Part shown: piece by piece, positions 45,274 through 54,963 of the stretch
Numbering within the stretch: the stretch's first letter is position 1
Layout of the letters: every line of letters starts with the position of its first letter
NCBI RefSeq assembly: GCF_015476115.1
Contig: NZ_CP064295.1
Location: 800,001-864,000 of the forward strand
Reading direction: 5' to 3'
Length of the DNA: 64,000 nucleotides
Source: Aegicerativicinus sediminis
Lineage (GTDB): Bacteria; Bacteroidota; Bacteroidia; Flavobacteriales; Flavobacteriaceae
Notes under the pieces: model-generated
What the model was told of the DNA's origin: nothing
The model's input: only the letters and a program-made list of their open reading frames with translations
Databases searched by the model: none
Translations under genes and position numbers: made by a program

Positions 45274-45352
45274 GTATTACCGTGGTTATTAAAGACTTAA
45301 TGTTTTATTAATATTACCATTACATTTTAGTGATAATACCCATGGATATTTG
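45274..45352 (+). promoter_or_regulatory. Pho-type promoter of a candidate small RNA
   Basis: Repeats at an 11-bp period: GTATTACC (45274), GTTATTAA (45285), CTTAATGT (45296), ATTAATAT (45307), CATTACAT (45318). A GATATTTG -7 element (45345-45352) starts 27 bp after the start of the last repeat, the same spacing as in the porin and Pit promoters. The repeats are more degenerate than at 40.5 kb and the area is AT-rich. Confidence 0.4.
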
Positions 45353-45355
45353 TAT

Positions 45356-45452
45356 TTCGAGTGATTAGCTCGAATTAGAATTTCATATTATCAATAGTTT
45401 TTGTCGACTTATGTATGATTTCTGAGAACTGCCCTTAATTGGGCAGTTTTTT
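45356..45452 (+). ncRNA. Candidate phosphate-regulated small RNA, about 95 nt
   Basis: The predicted transcription start (about 45357) coincides with a 5' hairpin (TTCGAG / CTCGAA, loop 7, 45356-45374). A mostly unpaired middle follows, then a strong intrinsic terminator at 45427-45452: stem AACTGCCC / GGGCAGTT, loop TTAATT, six T. No open frame longer than a few codons lies between. The terminator has no plus-strand protein gene in front of it, and the porin has its own promoter beyond it, so it is not a porin attenuator. It is the only occupant of the 397-bp gap apart from operator repeats. Confidence 0.45.
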
Positions 45453-45464
45453 ATTAAATGAAAT

Positions 45465-45510
45465 GTTAATGATTAGGAAACGTTAACTTAACATTGGTTT
45501 TGGACATTTG
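45465..45510 (+). promoter_or_regulatory. Pho-type promoter of the porin gene
   Basis: Repeats GTTAATGA (45465), GGAAACGT (45476) and CTTAACAT (45487) at an 11-bp period; -7 element GACATTTG at 45503-45510, which starts 27 bp after the start of the middle repeat. The ATG follows 25 nt later. No TTTG stands at -33, as expected for an activator-dependent promoter. Confidence 0.5.
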
Positions 45511-45535
45511 CCCTCGACAAAAACTTATTAGATTA

Positions 45536-46726
45536 ATGAAATTTCTTTACGCCCTTAGCATATTCTTATGCTTTTTCGCGGGCACACTTCAAGCACAGGA
45601 AAGCAATGCTCCTAAATTTGGAAAAGGTTTGTTTAACTTGGTTGGCCAGGATAGTAGCTGGACGATGAAAGTTGGATTGCGTTTCCAATTACTATCATCC
45701 TCTATTTTTAGCGAAGACCATCAACCAGAACATAACTTTTTGGTGAGACGTTCACGATTGAAATTTGATGGATATGCATTTTCCCCTAAATTAAGATATA
45801 AATTTGAGTTAGGTCTCTCAAACCGGGATATGTCCGGAACCTCGCAATTCACCAGAAATTCTCCCCGTTTCATTATGGACGCGGTGGTAATGTGGAATTT
45901 CTATGAGAATTTCGAATTATGGGTTGGGCAGACCAAACTCCCTGGTAACCGTGAACGGGTAATTTCATCTGCAAATTTGGAAACTGTGGATCGTTCGTTA
46001 TTGAATGGAGAATTTAATATTGATCGGGATATCGGATTACAATTACACCATGAAACCAATTGGTTTGGAAATTTTATAACAAGAGAAATTGTTGCTGTAT
46101 CCCAAGGGGAAGGAAGAAATGTTACTTCTGGCAATGAAGGAGGGCATCAATTTACAGGACGAGTAGAATTTTTACCGTTAGGAAATTTTAAAAGCAAGGG
46201 TGATTATACGGGCGCTGACTTAGAGCGACATGAAAATCCACGTCTTTCAATAGGTGTAACTTACGATTACAACAATAATGCGGTTAGAGAGAGAAGTAAT
46301 TTAGGGACTTATATGGAAACAGATACTGGATTTCATGAAACTGATATTTCTACATTTTTTATTGACGCACATCTAAAATATAGAGGATTTTCATTCTTAG
46401 GCGAATATGCGGACAGAAATGCAGATGACCCAATTGCAAAAAATAGTGATGGAACTCTTACTGGAGACATTGTTGAAGTAGGAAATGCATTAAATTTACA
46501 AGCAGGAATTTTAAATAAATCTAATTGGCAATTTCTAGGTCGTTATACACACATGGAATTGGATAAGGAAATAACGGGGAGAAATCCTGTAGAACAATAT
46601 ACGATAGGAATATCTAAATATTTTGTAGGGCACAAATTGAAGATTCAGTCAGACATAAGCATGCTAGATGCCCAGACCGATAGTAATGAATATATGTTTC
46701 GCCTGCAATTTGAACTACATTTTTAA
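45536..46726 (+). CDS. OprO/OprP-like phosphate-selective porin
   Basis: A 396-aa outer-membrane porin from ATG 45536 (signal peptide MKFLYALSIFLCFFAGTLQAQ); the longer frame from 45494 begins inside the promoter region. Family features include SWTMKVGLRFQLLSSSIF, NFLVRRSRLKFDGYAFSPKLRYKFELGLSNRD, and the later loops (FELWVGQTKLPGNRERVISSANLETVDRSLLNGEFNIDRDIGLQL). The last strand ends in EYMFRLQFELHF. It should form a trimeric anion channel letting phosphate into the periplasm, feeding the Pit transporter encoded 67 bp downstream. Confidence 0.9.
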   Translation: MKFLYALSIFLCFFAGTLQAQESNAPKFGKGLFNLVGQDSSWTMKVGLRFQLLSSSIFSEDHQPEHNFLVRRSRLKFDGYAFSPKLRYKFELGLSNRDMSGTSQFTRNSPRFIMDAVVMWNFYENFELWVGQTKLPGNRERVISSANLETVDRSLLNGEFNIDRDIGLQLHHETNWFGNFITREIVAVSQGEGRNVTSGNEGGHQFTGRVEFLPLGNFKSKGDYTGADLERHENPRLSIGVTYDYNNNAVRERSNLGTYMETDTGFHETDISTFFIDAHLKYRGFSFLGEYADRNADDPIAKNSDGTLTGDIVEVGNALNLQAGILNKSNWQFLGRYTHMELDKEITGRNPVEQYTIGISKYFVGHKLKIQSDISMLDAQTDSNEYMFRLQFELHF

Positions 46727-46728
46727 TT

Positions 46729-46774
46729 CATAACAATAACGTAACACTATAAAGCAGTACCTAACGGATATTTG
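46729..46774 (+). promoter_or_regulatory. Pho-type promoter of the pit gene
   Basis: CATAACAA (46729) and CGTAACAC (46740) are 11 bp apart, both with TAAC in register; the -7 element GATATTTG (46767-46774) starts 27 bp after the second. The ATG lies 19 nt beyond. The gene may also be reached from the porin promoter. Confidence 0.5.
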
Positions 46775-46793
46775 CACTTAAATTAACACTGAA

Positions 46794-49067
46794 ATGGAAA
46801 ACATTTATTTATTGATGATCGTCGCCTTGGCTTTTCTTGCCGCCGCTGACCTTGTGGTGGGAGTGAGTAACGACGCCGTTAATTTCCTGAATTCTGCTAT
46901 CGGATCTAAAGCGATTTCTTTTAGAACGATTATGATTACCGCTAGCATAGGTATCGCCCTCGGAGCCATATTTTCTAGTGGTTTAATGGAGGTTGCAAGG
47001 AAAGGAATATTTAATCCTGGTGAATTTATGTTCGACGAAATCATGATCATTTTTATGGCCGTGATGATAACGGACATTTTACTCTTAGACTTTTTCAATA
47101 CGGTAGGTATGCCTACCTCAACAACCGTTTCAATTGTATTTGAATTATTGGGAGCTGCTGTTGCAATGGCATTAATAAAAATTGCCCACGAAGATGGCAG
47201 TTTTTGGCAAGTTGTTGATTATATAAATACTAGTAAGGCAACAGAAATTATTTTAGGGATTCTACTCTCTGTAGTTATCGCATTCACAATAGGGGCTTTG
47301 GTGCAGTGGGTTTCCAGGTTACTTTTAACCTATAATTTTGAAAGAAAGGCCGATTGGGTAGGTGCCATATTTGGAGGTATTGCACTTTCGGCGATTACCT
47401 ATTTTATTTTTCTTAAAGGGATAAAAGGAACTCCATTTGCTGGTCAAACTTTTGAATTTACTGGAAACCTAACCATCCAAGAATTTTTAGAATCTAGGGT
47501 TTTTACCATTGTATTAATTAGTTTCTTTATTTGGTTTGCAATTTCCTATCTATCAATAAAATTCCTGAAAACCAATATTTATAAAATAATAATCATTGTA
47601 GGAACTTTTGCTTTGGCTCTTGCCTTTGCCGGTAATGACTTGGTTAACTTTATTGGAGTACCAATTGCAGCTTGGCAATCTTACAACGCTTGGGTTGGAT
47701 CAGGTGTTGCGGCCGATGCATTCAGCATGGAAGTTCTGGCTTCTAAAGTCCCAACTCCAACTTTATTCTTAATAGTGGCTGGATTAATTATGGTCTTAAC
47801 CTTATGGATGTCTAAAAAAGCTAGATATGTTACCCAAACGGAGATTAATTTATCTAGACAAGGTGAGTCTACTGAAAGATTCAGCCCTAACATGCTTTCA
47901 AGATATTTAGTAAGGTTTGCTATGGGTATGAGTACAATGGCCAGTTATATCGTACCAAATTCTTGGCAAGAAAAAATAGATAAAAGATTTCAAAAGCCAG
48001 TTATCTCGCTATCTAGAGACAAACAATATGAATTGCCTGCATTCGATATGGTTCGTGCAGCAGTTAATCTTATGGTTGCTAGTGTTTTAATTTCAATAGC
48101 AACTTCAATGAAGTTGCCATTGTCTACCACATACGTAACTTTTATGGTTGCCATGGGTACATCCTTAGCAGATAGGGCTTGGGGTTCAGATAGTGCAGTC
48201 TACAGGGTTGCCGGTGTTTTGAATGTTATTGGTGGATGGTTTTTTACGGCTATTGTAGCCTTTGTAGCAGCTGCTGTCATTGTTTACCTGATGAATTTGA
48301 ACTTCCCAGTAATGGTCGCTGTTCTACTTTTATTGGCAATAATCTTGTTGGTGAGAAACTTTGTAGCCCATAAAAATAAAATGAAGGAGACAAAGGCCGA
48401 GGATAGTTTGAAACGTGCCGAAAGTCAATCCTTACAGGGGGTAATTAATGAAAGTGCCATTAATATTGCAAATGTTGTAAAAAGAGGTAATAGAATATAT
48501 ACCAACTCCATAAAGGGATTGGCAATCCAAGACCAGGATATTCTGAAGAAAAGCAAGAAGAATGTCGGTAAATTACTAAACGAGATTGACGATTTGAGGG
48601 ATAATATTTTCTATTTCATCAAAAATTTAGACGATTCTAGTATTCACGCGAGTAACTTCTATATCAATGTCTTGGGTTACCTGCAAGACATGGCACAATC
48701 ACTTGAATATATTTCAAAAGTAAGTTACAAGCATGTTAACAATAATCATAAAAAGCTAAAATACAATCAAATTAAGGAGCTTAAAGAAATAGACAATCAT
48801 CTTGAAGAGTTGTTCGCAAGCACCAAAGAGGCGTTTGAAAATCGAAATTTTGAGAAGATTGGTTCTATTTTGAGAAACAAAAATGAGGTTTACGATTTGC
48901 TTTCAGAAAGAATTGAAAAGCAAGTTCAAAGAACTAGGCACGAAGAATCTAGTCCGAAAAACACGACCTTATATTTCAGTTTATTAATTGAGACCAAAGA
49001 TCTTGTAACCGCAACCATGAATTTGCTTGAGGAGTACCACGATTCACACGGATCATCAATTAAATAG
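46794..49067 (+). CDS. Pit-family inorganic phosphate transporter fused to a PhoU-like domain
   Basis: A 757-aa inner-membrane phosphate permease. The two inverted PHO4 halves each have the signature GxNDxxN: GVSNDAVNFLNSA at about 23-35 and AGNDLVNFIGVP at about 279-290. Helices end near 525 (NFPVMVAVLLLLAIILLVRNF). A charged linker follows, then a helical C-terminal domain (about 560-757) like PhoU, with LNEIDDLRDNIFYFIKNLDD and DMAQSLEYISKVSYKHVNNNHKKL. PhoU-like domains regulate phosphate uptake, so activity may be self-controlled. Followed by a terminator. Confidence 0.93.
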   Translation: MENIYLLMIVALAFLAAADLVVGVSNDAVNFLNSAIGSKAISFRTIMITASIGIALGAIFSSGLMEVARKGIFNPGEFMFDEIMIIFMAVMITDILLLDFFNTVGMPTSTTVSIVFELLGAAVAMALIKIAHEDGSFWQVVDYINTSKATEIILGILLSVVIAFTIGALVQWVSRLLLTYNFERKADWVGAIFGGIALSAITYFIFLKGIKGTPFAGQTFEFTGNLTIQEFLESRVFTIVLISFFIWFAISYLSIKFLKTNIYKIIIIVGTFALALAFAGNDLVNFIGVPIAAWQSYNAWVGSGVAADAFSMEVLASKVPTPTLFLIVAGLIMVLTLWMSKKARYVTQTEINLSRQGESTERFSPNMLSRYLVRFAMGMSTMASYIVPNSWQEKIDKRFQKPVISLSRDKQYELPAFDMVRAAVNLMVASVLISIATSMKLPLSTTYVTFMVAMGTSLADRAWGSDSAVYRVAGVLNVIGGWFFTAIVAFVAAAVIVYLMNLNFPVMVAVLLLLAIILLVRNFVAHKNKMKETKAEDSLKRAESQSLQGVINESAINIANVVKRGNRIYTNSIKGLAIQDQDILKKSKKNVGKLLNEIDDLRDNIFYFIKNLDDSSIHASNFYINVLGYLQDMAQSLEYISKVSYKHVNNNHKKLKYNQIKELKEIDNHLEELFASTKEAFENRNFEKIGSILRNKNEVYDLLSERIEKQVQRTRHEESSPKNTTLYFSLLIETKDLVTATMNLLEEYHDSHGSSIK

Positions 49068-49087
49068 ACCGATGATTTACAATAATG

Positions 49088-49121
49088 AATCCCGCTGAAT
49101 AATCAGCGGGATTTTTTTTAC
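49088..49121 (+). terminator. Intrinsic terminator after pit
   Basis: An 11-bp stem (AATCCCGCTGA / TCAGCGGGATT) with loop ATAA and a run of T. It closes the phosphate island. Confidence 0.92.
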
Positions 49122-49156
49122 AAAAGAATTAATTTGCACATAAACTGAAAAATTCC

Positions 49157-49882
49157 ATGAAAATTAAATCCTCTCTTTTAGTGGTACCTCTATTTTTTTT
49201 GATATTCAATTGTGGTCCGGATAAATCCGATGGTGAAAATGTTATCAAAAATTCTATTTACTTTCATGACCCTCAAAATAATTGGTCAACTTTTAATGAC
49301 AGTTTGAAAATTGAATTACAAATGGCAGATGGCACTAAACGCTTTTCAGAAATTGCCATAAATCTACCAGAGAATTACTTCTCCTTGAATGCCACCAAAG
49401 ACTCCACTACCTCTAGTTTTATTGTGGATGGAACTAAATGTATTTTGAAATTGAATGGTATGGAAAATTTTTCGGCTAATGATTCCCTTAAACACAATAT
49501 GACTTGCGAAAGAGCTTTTCGCTATAAAGATTATTACGAGTACCTATATGGATTGCCCATGAAGTTAATGGATCGCGGAACCCAAATCCATTCCTCTGAG
49601 TCTGTTACATTTAAAGGCAAAGATTATATCAAGGTTAATGTTTCTTATGATAAAAATGTAGGATCTGATATTTGGAATTTTTATTTCAATCCAAAAAATT
49701 ATGCTTTGGAGGCCTACCAATTTTATAAAACTGATGAAACCAGTGGGGGTATAATTCCAGATAGTGGTGAATATATTTTACTCGATGAACTTACAACGAT
49801 AAGCGGAATTAAAATTCCAAAAAACAGAAAGTGGTATTATAATAAAAATGGTAGTTTTTTAGGTGAGGACGTATTGAAATAA
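49157..49882 (+). CDS. DUF6503-like lipoprotein
   Basis: A 241-aa protein with a lipoprotein signal peptide (MKIKSSLLVVPLFFLIFNCGPD, Cys about 19). It carries the pattern IYFHDPQNNWSTFNDSLKIELQMADG, then CERAFRYKDYYEYLYGLPMKLMD and FYFNPKNYALEAYQFYK...GEYILLDEL, which I associate with the Bacteroidota family DUF6503. The fold resembles periplasmic lipoprotein-carrier-like sheets; function unknown. It is separated by a terminator from pit, so membership in the phosphate island is not shown. No Pho-like repeat is seen before it. Confidence 0.75.
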   Translation: MKIKSSLLVVPLFFLIFNCGPDKSDGENVIKNSIYFHDPQNNWSTFNDSLKIELQMADGTKRFSEIAINLPENYFSLNATKDSTTSSFIVDGTKCILKLNGMENFSANDSLKHNMTCERAFRYKDYYEYLYGLPMKLMDRGTQIHSSESVTFKGKDYIKVNVSYDKNVGSDIWNFYFNPKNYALEAYQFYKTDETSGGIIPDSGEYILLDELTTISGIKIPKNRKWYYNKNGSFLGEDVLK

Positions 49883-49884
49883 AA

Positions 49885-49917
49885 CACCCCCTTTTAGCTA
49901 CTCGCTAAAAGAGGGTG
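49885..49917 (-). terminator. Terminator after nrdA
   Basis: A 14-bp stem with one mismatch (49885-49898 with 49904-49917, loop 5). On the minus strand it runs into TTTTATTTC, so it serves nrdA; on the plus strand no T-run follows. Confidence 0.75.
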
Positions 49918-49942
49918 CATAAACATAACACTTAGATATAAA

Positions 49943-52423
49943 TTATGATCCGCACATTAGGCAGTCATCACCACCTTCGGATGCTTTAGCTTGCGCAATT
50001 AAGGCTTTCATTTCTTCTGCAGACATAGGCTCTACCTCCACACCTTTTGTTGTTTGGGCGGCAAATTTTGTCGCAGTTTGCGCGGCCTTTTCTTTTTGAA
50101 TATTGATAACCATCTTATCTACCTCCTCATTCTCAGCAACAGGTTCGGCTTTTTTGGAATTGTCTAAGGTGAATTTAATGGCATCAACAGCACTTTTGGT
50201 TCTTAAGTAATACATACCCGTTTTCAATCCACTCTTCCACGCATAGAAATGCATAGATGTCAATTTAGCCATAGTAGCACCTTCCATAAATAAATTAAGA
50301 GATTGTGATTGGTCGATGAAATATCCCCTATGCCTAGACATATCAATAATGTCTTTCATACTTAGTTCCCAAACAGTTTTATACAATTCTTTAATTTCTT
50401 CAGGAATAATGTCGATATGTTGAATAGATCCATTAGCTCTCATGATATCCTGCTTCAACTCTTCGTTCCATAATCCAAGGGCTACTAAATCTTCAAGTAA
50501 ATGCTTATTCACAACAATAAATTCACCTGAAAGCACACGTCTTGTATAAATATTTGAAGTATAAGGCTCAAAACACTCATTATTCCCTAAAATCTGAGAC
50601 GTACTTGCTGTTGGCATAGGTGCTACCAAAAGGGAATTTCTAACCCCATGTTTCTTAACATCCTTCCTCAACTTGGCCCAGTCCCAACGACCACTAAGTT
50701 CTTCGTCTTTAATTCCCCAAAGGTTATGTTGAAACTCCCCTTCGCTTATTGGAGACCCTTTGAAGGTCTGGTATGGACCATCTTTTTTAGCTTCCTCCAT
50801 GGATGCAGTAACTGCAGCAAAATATAACGTTTCAAAAATTTCCTGGTTCAAGGTTTTAGCTTCATCGGAAGTAAACGGCATACGCATGGCAATAAATGTA
50901 TCTGCCAAACCTTGTACTCCTAAACCAATAGGGCGATGTCTAAAGTTAGAATTTTCTGCCTCTTGGATCGGATAGTAATTTCTATCAATTACTCTGTTTA
51001 AGTTTTTTGTTACCCTTTTAGTAATCTTAAATAATTCTTTATGATCGAACTGCCCATTTTTTACAAACATTGGTAAAGCGATGGACGCCAAATTACAAAC
51101 GGCAACCTCATCTGGTGAAGTATATTCCAAAATCTCGGTGCAAAGATTTGAAGACTTTATGGTACCAAGATTCTTTTGGTTCGATTTTCTATTAGCTGAA
51201 TCCTTGTACAACATGTATGGTGTACCAGTTTCAATTTGGGATTCTAATATTTTTTCCCACAACTCCCTTGCCTTAATGGTCTTTCTACCTTTTCCGGCTT
51301 CTTCGTACCTGGCATATAAAGCTTCGAACTCTTCTCCATACGCTTCACTTAATCCAGGGCATTCATTTGGACACATTAATGTCCAAGTACCATCTTCCTG
51401 AACGCGTTTCATAAACAAATCGGAAATCCACATTGCGTAGAACAAATCCCTTGCACGCATTTCTTCCTTACCGTGGTTCTTCTTAAGGTCGAGAAAATCA
51501 AAAATATCGGCATGCCAAGTTTCAATATAGATTGCAAAACTACCCTTACGCTTTCCGCCTCCTTGATCGACATACCTAGCTGTATCATTGAAAACACGAA
51601 GCATTGGCACTATACCATTTGAGGTACCATTGGTACCAGCAATATAGCTACCGGTAGCCCTGACATCATGGATTGCTAAACCGATTCCACCGGCTGATTG
51701 GGATATTTTTGCAGTTTGTTTTAATGTATCGTAAATACCATCTATACTATCCTCCTTCATAGTTAGAAGAAAACAAGAAGACATTTGTGGTTTAGGCGTA
51801 CCAGAGTTAAATAGTGTTGGCGTAGCATGTGTAAAATACTTTTTAGACATAAGTTCATAGGTCTCAACAACCGCTTCCATATCATCTAAATGTATCCCAA
51901 CTGCAACGCGCATCAACATGTGCTGAGGGCGTTCAGCTATATTACCATTAATCTTAAGGAGGTATGATCGTTCTAATGTTTTAAATCCAAAATAATCATA
52001 ACCAAAATCACGATTATAGATAATTGTGGAGTCCAACAACTCCTTATTTTTCATTATAATTTCATAAACATCATCAGCCAAAAGAGGCGCTTCTTTACCT
52101 GTTCTTGGATTAACATATGTATATAAATCAGTCATAACCTCACTAAACGTCTTTTTAGTGTTCTTGTGAAGGTTAGAAACCGAAATTCGAGCAGCCAAAC
52201 GGGCATAATCTGGATGCGCAGTTGTTAATGTAGCAGCAATCTCAGCTGCCAAGTTATCCAACTCGCTCGTGGTTACCCCATCATAAAGACCTTCAATAAC
52301 TCTCATTGCCACTTTTACTGGGTCAACTAATGAATTTAAACCATAACATAGTTTTCTCACTCTTGCGGTGATTTTGTCGAACATCACAGGTTCCTTTCGA
52401 CCGTCTCTTTTTACTACATACAT
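49943..52423 (-). CDS. nrdA: Ribonucleoside-diphosphate reductase, alpha subunit (class Ia)
   Basis: An 826-aa catalytic subunit that reduces NDPs to dNDPs. The N-terminal ATP cone ([26 protein letters not shown]) marks allosteric control by ATP/dATP. Active-site residues are readable: [11 protein letters not shown] (first redox cysteine) and [11 protein letters not shown] (Asn, thiyl Cys and Glu, NxCxE), with [11 protein letters not shown] carrying the second redox cysteine. The C-terminal shuttle pair is CLMCGS. It lies 186 bp after nrdB; the gap holds only a weak hairpin near 52585-52601. Confidence 0.96.
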   Translation of the reverse strand: MYVVKRDGRKEPVMFDKITARVRKLCYGLNSLVDPVKVAMRVIEGLYDGVTTSELDNLAAEIAATLTTAHPDYARLAARISVSNLHKNTKKTFSEVMTDLYTYVNPRTGKEAPLLADDVYEIIMKNKELLDSTIIYNRDFGYDYFGFKTLERSYLLKINGNIAERPQHMLMRVAVGIHLDDMEAVVETYELMSKKYFTHATPTLFNSGTPKPQMSSCFLLTMKEDSIDGIYDTLKQTAKISQSAGGIGLAIHDVRATGSYIAGTNGTSNGIVPMLRVFNDTARYVDQGGGKRKGSFAIYIETWHADIFDFLDLKKNHGKEEMRARDLFYAMWISDLFMKRVQEDGTWTLMCPNECPGLSEAYGEEFEALYARYEEAGKGRKTIKARELWEKILESQIETGTPYMLYKDSANRKSNQKNLGTIKSSNLCTEILEYTSPDEVAVCNLASIALPMFVKNGQFDHKELFKITKRVTKNLNRVIDRNYYPIQEAENSNFRHRPIGLGVQGLADTFIAMRMPFTSDEAKTLNQEIFETLYFAAVTASMEEAKKDGPYQTFKGSPISEGEFQHNLWGIKDEELSGRWDWAKLRKDVKKHGVRNSLLVAPMPTASTSQILGNNECFEPYTSNIYTRRVLSGEFIVVNKHLLEDLVALGLWNEELKQDIMRANGSIQHIDIIPEEIKELYKTVWELSMKDIIDMSRHRGYFIDQSQSLNLFMEGATMAKLTSMHFYAWKSGLKTGMYYLRTKSAVDAIKFTLDNSKKAEPVAENEEVDKMVINIQKEKAAQTATKFAAQTTKGVEVEPMSAEEMKALIAQAKASEGGDDCLMCGS

Positions 52424-52609
52424 TGTTTCTTTAAGTTTTTAGTTTTCTGATACGCCTTCAGAAAATGGGTTAATTAGTACTATAGGTGCTGAAGGGGTAC
52501 TCCCTCACCGGGTTTGTTGTTTAAAATTGGTTATAAAAATTGACTCCGTAAAACGGTGATACAATAATTTCTTTGAATGTTTGAAACCTGATTTACAGGT
52601 TAAACGCGC

Positions 52610-53590
52610 TTAAAAATCTGCGTCGAAACTGAACTTGTCCTTCTCTTCTTCTTTATTAAGAACGCCAGCTTTTTGGTACTCGGAAACTCTCTTCTCAAAG
52701 AAATTGGTTTTTCCTTGAAGAGAAATCATGTCCATAAAATCGAATGGATTGGCAGTATTATATACTTTATCACAATTCAATTCGGTTAGCAATCTATCGG
52801 TAACAAATTCAAGGTATTGGGCCATAAGATTGGCATTCATACCGATAAGGCTGACAGGGAGAGATTCTGTAATGAACTCTCGCTCTATATCGAGGGCATT
52901 TGTAAGGATTTCGGTGATTCGTTCTTTAGAAACTTTTTGTTCTAAGTGATTGTTGTGCAGGTGCACGGCAAAGTCGCAGTGGACACCTTCATCTCTAGAG
53001 ATTAATTCGTTAGAGAAGGTTAAGCCCGGCATAAGACCACGCTTCTTAAGCCAAAAGATGGAACAGAAAGCTCCTGAAAAGAATATTCCCTCCACCGCTG
53101 CAAAAGCAATAAGACGCTCAGCAAAGCTTGGAGATTCTATCCACTTTAAGGCCCATTCAGCTTTCTTCTGGATGGCAGGGAAATTTTCGATAGCATTGAA
53201 AAGAATATCCTTTTCCTTTTCATCTTTAACGTAAGTGTCTATTAACAACGAATAAGTTTCGCTATGGATATTTTCCATCATTATTTGGAATCCGTAGAAA
53301 AATTTGGCTTCGCTATATTGTACTTCATTCACGAAATTCTCAGCCAGATTTTCATTAACTATTCCATCGCTTGCGGCAAAAAAGGCTAATATATGTTTAA
53401 TGAAATATTGCTCGTCGTCATTGAGTTTACTATTCCAATCGGTTAAATCTTGGTGCAAATCTATCTCTTCGGCAGTCCAAAAACTAGCCTCAGATTTTTT
53501 ATACCACTCCCAAATATCATGGTGTTGAATTGGAAAAATAACAAATCGATCCTTATTTTCACGAAGTATCGGTTCTACAAAATCAGACAT
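52610..53590 (-). CDS. nrdB: Ribonucleoside-diphosphate reductase, beta subunit (class Ia)
   Basis: A 326-aa radical-generating subunit. The diiron ligands and the radical tyrosine are visible: [14 protein letters not shown] gives E-xx-H-xxx-Y, so the tyrosyl radical residue is present (class Ia type), and [11 protein letters not shown] gives the second E-xx-H. The C-terminal tail ([11 protein letters not shown]) would dock on NrdA. Upstream of nrdA on the same strand, forming an nrdB-nrdA unit, the order usual in flavobacteria. Confidence 0.96.
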   Translation of the reverse strand: MSDFVEPILRENKDRFVIFPIQHHDIWEWYKKSEASFWTAEEIDLHQDLTDWNSKLNDDEQYFIKHILAFFAASDGIVNENLAENFVNEVQYSEAKFFYGFQIMMENIHSETYSLLIDTYVKDEKEKDILFNAIENFPAIQKKAEWALKWIESPSFAERLIAFAAVEGIFFSGAFCSIFWLKKRGLMPGLTFSNELISRDEGVHCDFAVHLHNNHLEQKVSKERITEILTNALDIEREFITESLPVSLIGMNANLMAQYLEFVTDRLLTELNCDKVYNTANPFDFMDMISLQGKTNFFEKRVSEYQKAGVLNKEEEKDKFSFDADF

Positions 53591-54228
53591 TATTCAAGCA
53601 AAATTTATAAATTAAACAAAATGAATTGGGGGCTTTTGGGAATAACAAATATTCAAATTTGAGCTTAAAATATGAAGGCTGGAGCATAAACATTGTTAAC
53701 AAGTTTTTAACAAAGGAACAGCCCGTTAAGAATAATGAGAAAAGTTGATTTTTGTAGTTAACTAATTGTTTTTTAGATATTTATAATGTATCCTGGAAAT
53801 TGAAGTTTCGTAAGAATACCCTTATTAAAAACCATCTTACACCTTATAAATAAAGAGTTTATTAGGGAGTCTATAATAAGTTAAATGATTTTGTTAATTA
53901 CTATTTTGAATAAAATTTTTCTTTACCAAACAGAAAATGTAGAAATAAAAAAAAGCCAGAGAATATCTGGCTTTTTTTGTTGATTAATAGCATTTACTTT
54001 TCAAAGTGACTCCCCACAAATCACTTAAATTAATAAAATAACCTACACAAATATGTAAGAAAAACTTTCTTTACAGTACATACATTGTATAACTGGTATT
54101 AAATTATGTATGATTGGAATTCAGGTATTAGGTTTTAACATTTACTAAGCCTCTGACCATAACGGCCTTACCAAAATAATTAACTACACTTAGGACCACT
54201 AATACCGCCGAATTACTATCTTTAACAC
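53591..54228. other. 638-bp intergenic region with no protein gene
   Basis: It holds the nrdB promoter side, a pair of TTAACAA repeats 11 bp apart (53695 and 53706), a palindrome TAGTTAACTA (53755-53764), an orphan terminator at 53949-53978, and the leader of the LytTR gene with a weak TATCTTTA element 9 nt before its ATG. No credible open frame was found. See the separate terminator entry. Confidence 0.6.
53949..53978. terminator. Orphan bidirectional terminator
   Basis: A stem of 10 bp or more (AAAAGCCAGA / TCTGGCTTTT) with loop GAATA has a T-run on both strands. No gene ends at it on either strand within 360 bp on the left or 250 bp on the right, so it may end an unannotated small RNA. 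Confidence 0.8.
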
Positions 54229-54963
54229 ATGATAAGCGCTGTTATAGTAGATGATGAGCCAAAGGCAATTTTAGGCCTAGAATGGGAATTGAAAAAATAT
54301 AGTGACCACGTTAAAGTGGTTAAAACTTTTTCAGATCCAGAAGAAGCTTTAAAATACCTAAGTATTAACCAGCCGGACTGTCTTTTTCTCGACATCCAAA
54401 TGCCAACTATAGATGGTTTCAGTTTCTTGGAAAAATTAGGGGAACATGAAATGGCTGTAATAATCACAACTGCCTATAACGAATACGCAATGAAAGCCTT
54501 AAAAAATGAGGCCATTGATTATCTGTTAAAACCAATTGACACTGACGACCTTCACGACACTCTACACAAAGTACAAAAACACAAAGATCGACTTGATAAT
54601 GCTAGTAAATTGGAGAATATCTTAACGGAATTTAATGACCGATTAAACCATAAAAAGATTGTTATCAACGCTGATGGGCAGATGTATTTTTTGAATCCCG
54701 ACACTATCCTATATGCCGAATCGGATGGGAATTATTGCACCATTTTTATAGAACAACAACCAAAAATTGTGGTTACCAAAAAACTTAAGGAAATCCATAG
54801 TCTTCTACCAGAAAGTAATTTTTTTAGAATTCACAATTCCTATGTGGTTAACCTCAATAAAATAAGATCTTATGTTAAGAATGACGGCTATGTTTTGTTG
54901 TCGAACAATCAAAAGATTCCAGTGGCAAGACAACGGAAATCTAAATTTTTGGAAAAACTTTAA
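54229..54963 (+). CDS. LytTR-type response regulator
   Basis: A 244-aa regulator of the AgrA/LytR class. The receiver domain (about 2-118) has VDDEP, phospho-acceptor Asp55 in CLFLDIQMP and the Lys of YLLKPI. The C-terminal LytTR DNA-binding domain (about 140-243) shows ILYAESDGNYCTIFI, VTKKLKEIHSLLPESNFFRIHNSYVVNLNKI and IPVARQRKSKF. Its stop codon directly abuts the ATG of the histidine kinase gene, so the two form one system. Confidence 0.95.
   Translation: MISAVIVDDEPKAILGLEWELKKYSDHVKVVKTFSDPEEALKYLSINQPDCLFLDIQMPTIDGFSFLEKLGEHEMAVIITTAYNEYAMKALKNEAIDYLLKPIDTDDLHDTLHKVQKHKDRLDNASKLENILTEFNDRLNHKKIVINADGQMYFLNPDTILYAESDGNYCTIFIEQQPKIVVTKKLKEIHSLLPESNFFRIHNSYVVNLNKIRSYVKNDGYVLLSNNQKIPVARQRKSKFLEKL

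Noticed and set aside
52585-52601. Hairpin AACCTG-ATTTA-CAGGTT between nrdB and nrdA
   Set aside because: Short stem, no T-run on the minus strand; not a convincing terminator or NrdR site.
53885-53983. 32-aa frame starting at ATG 53885
   Set aside because: It reads straight through the terminator hairpin and its T-run; not a plausible gene.
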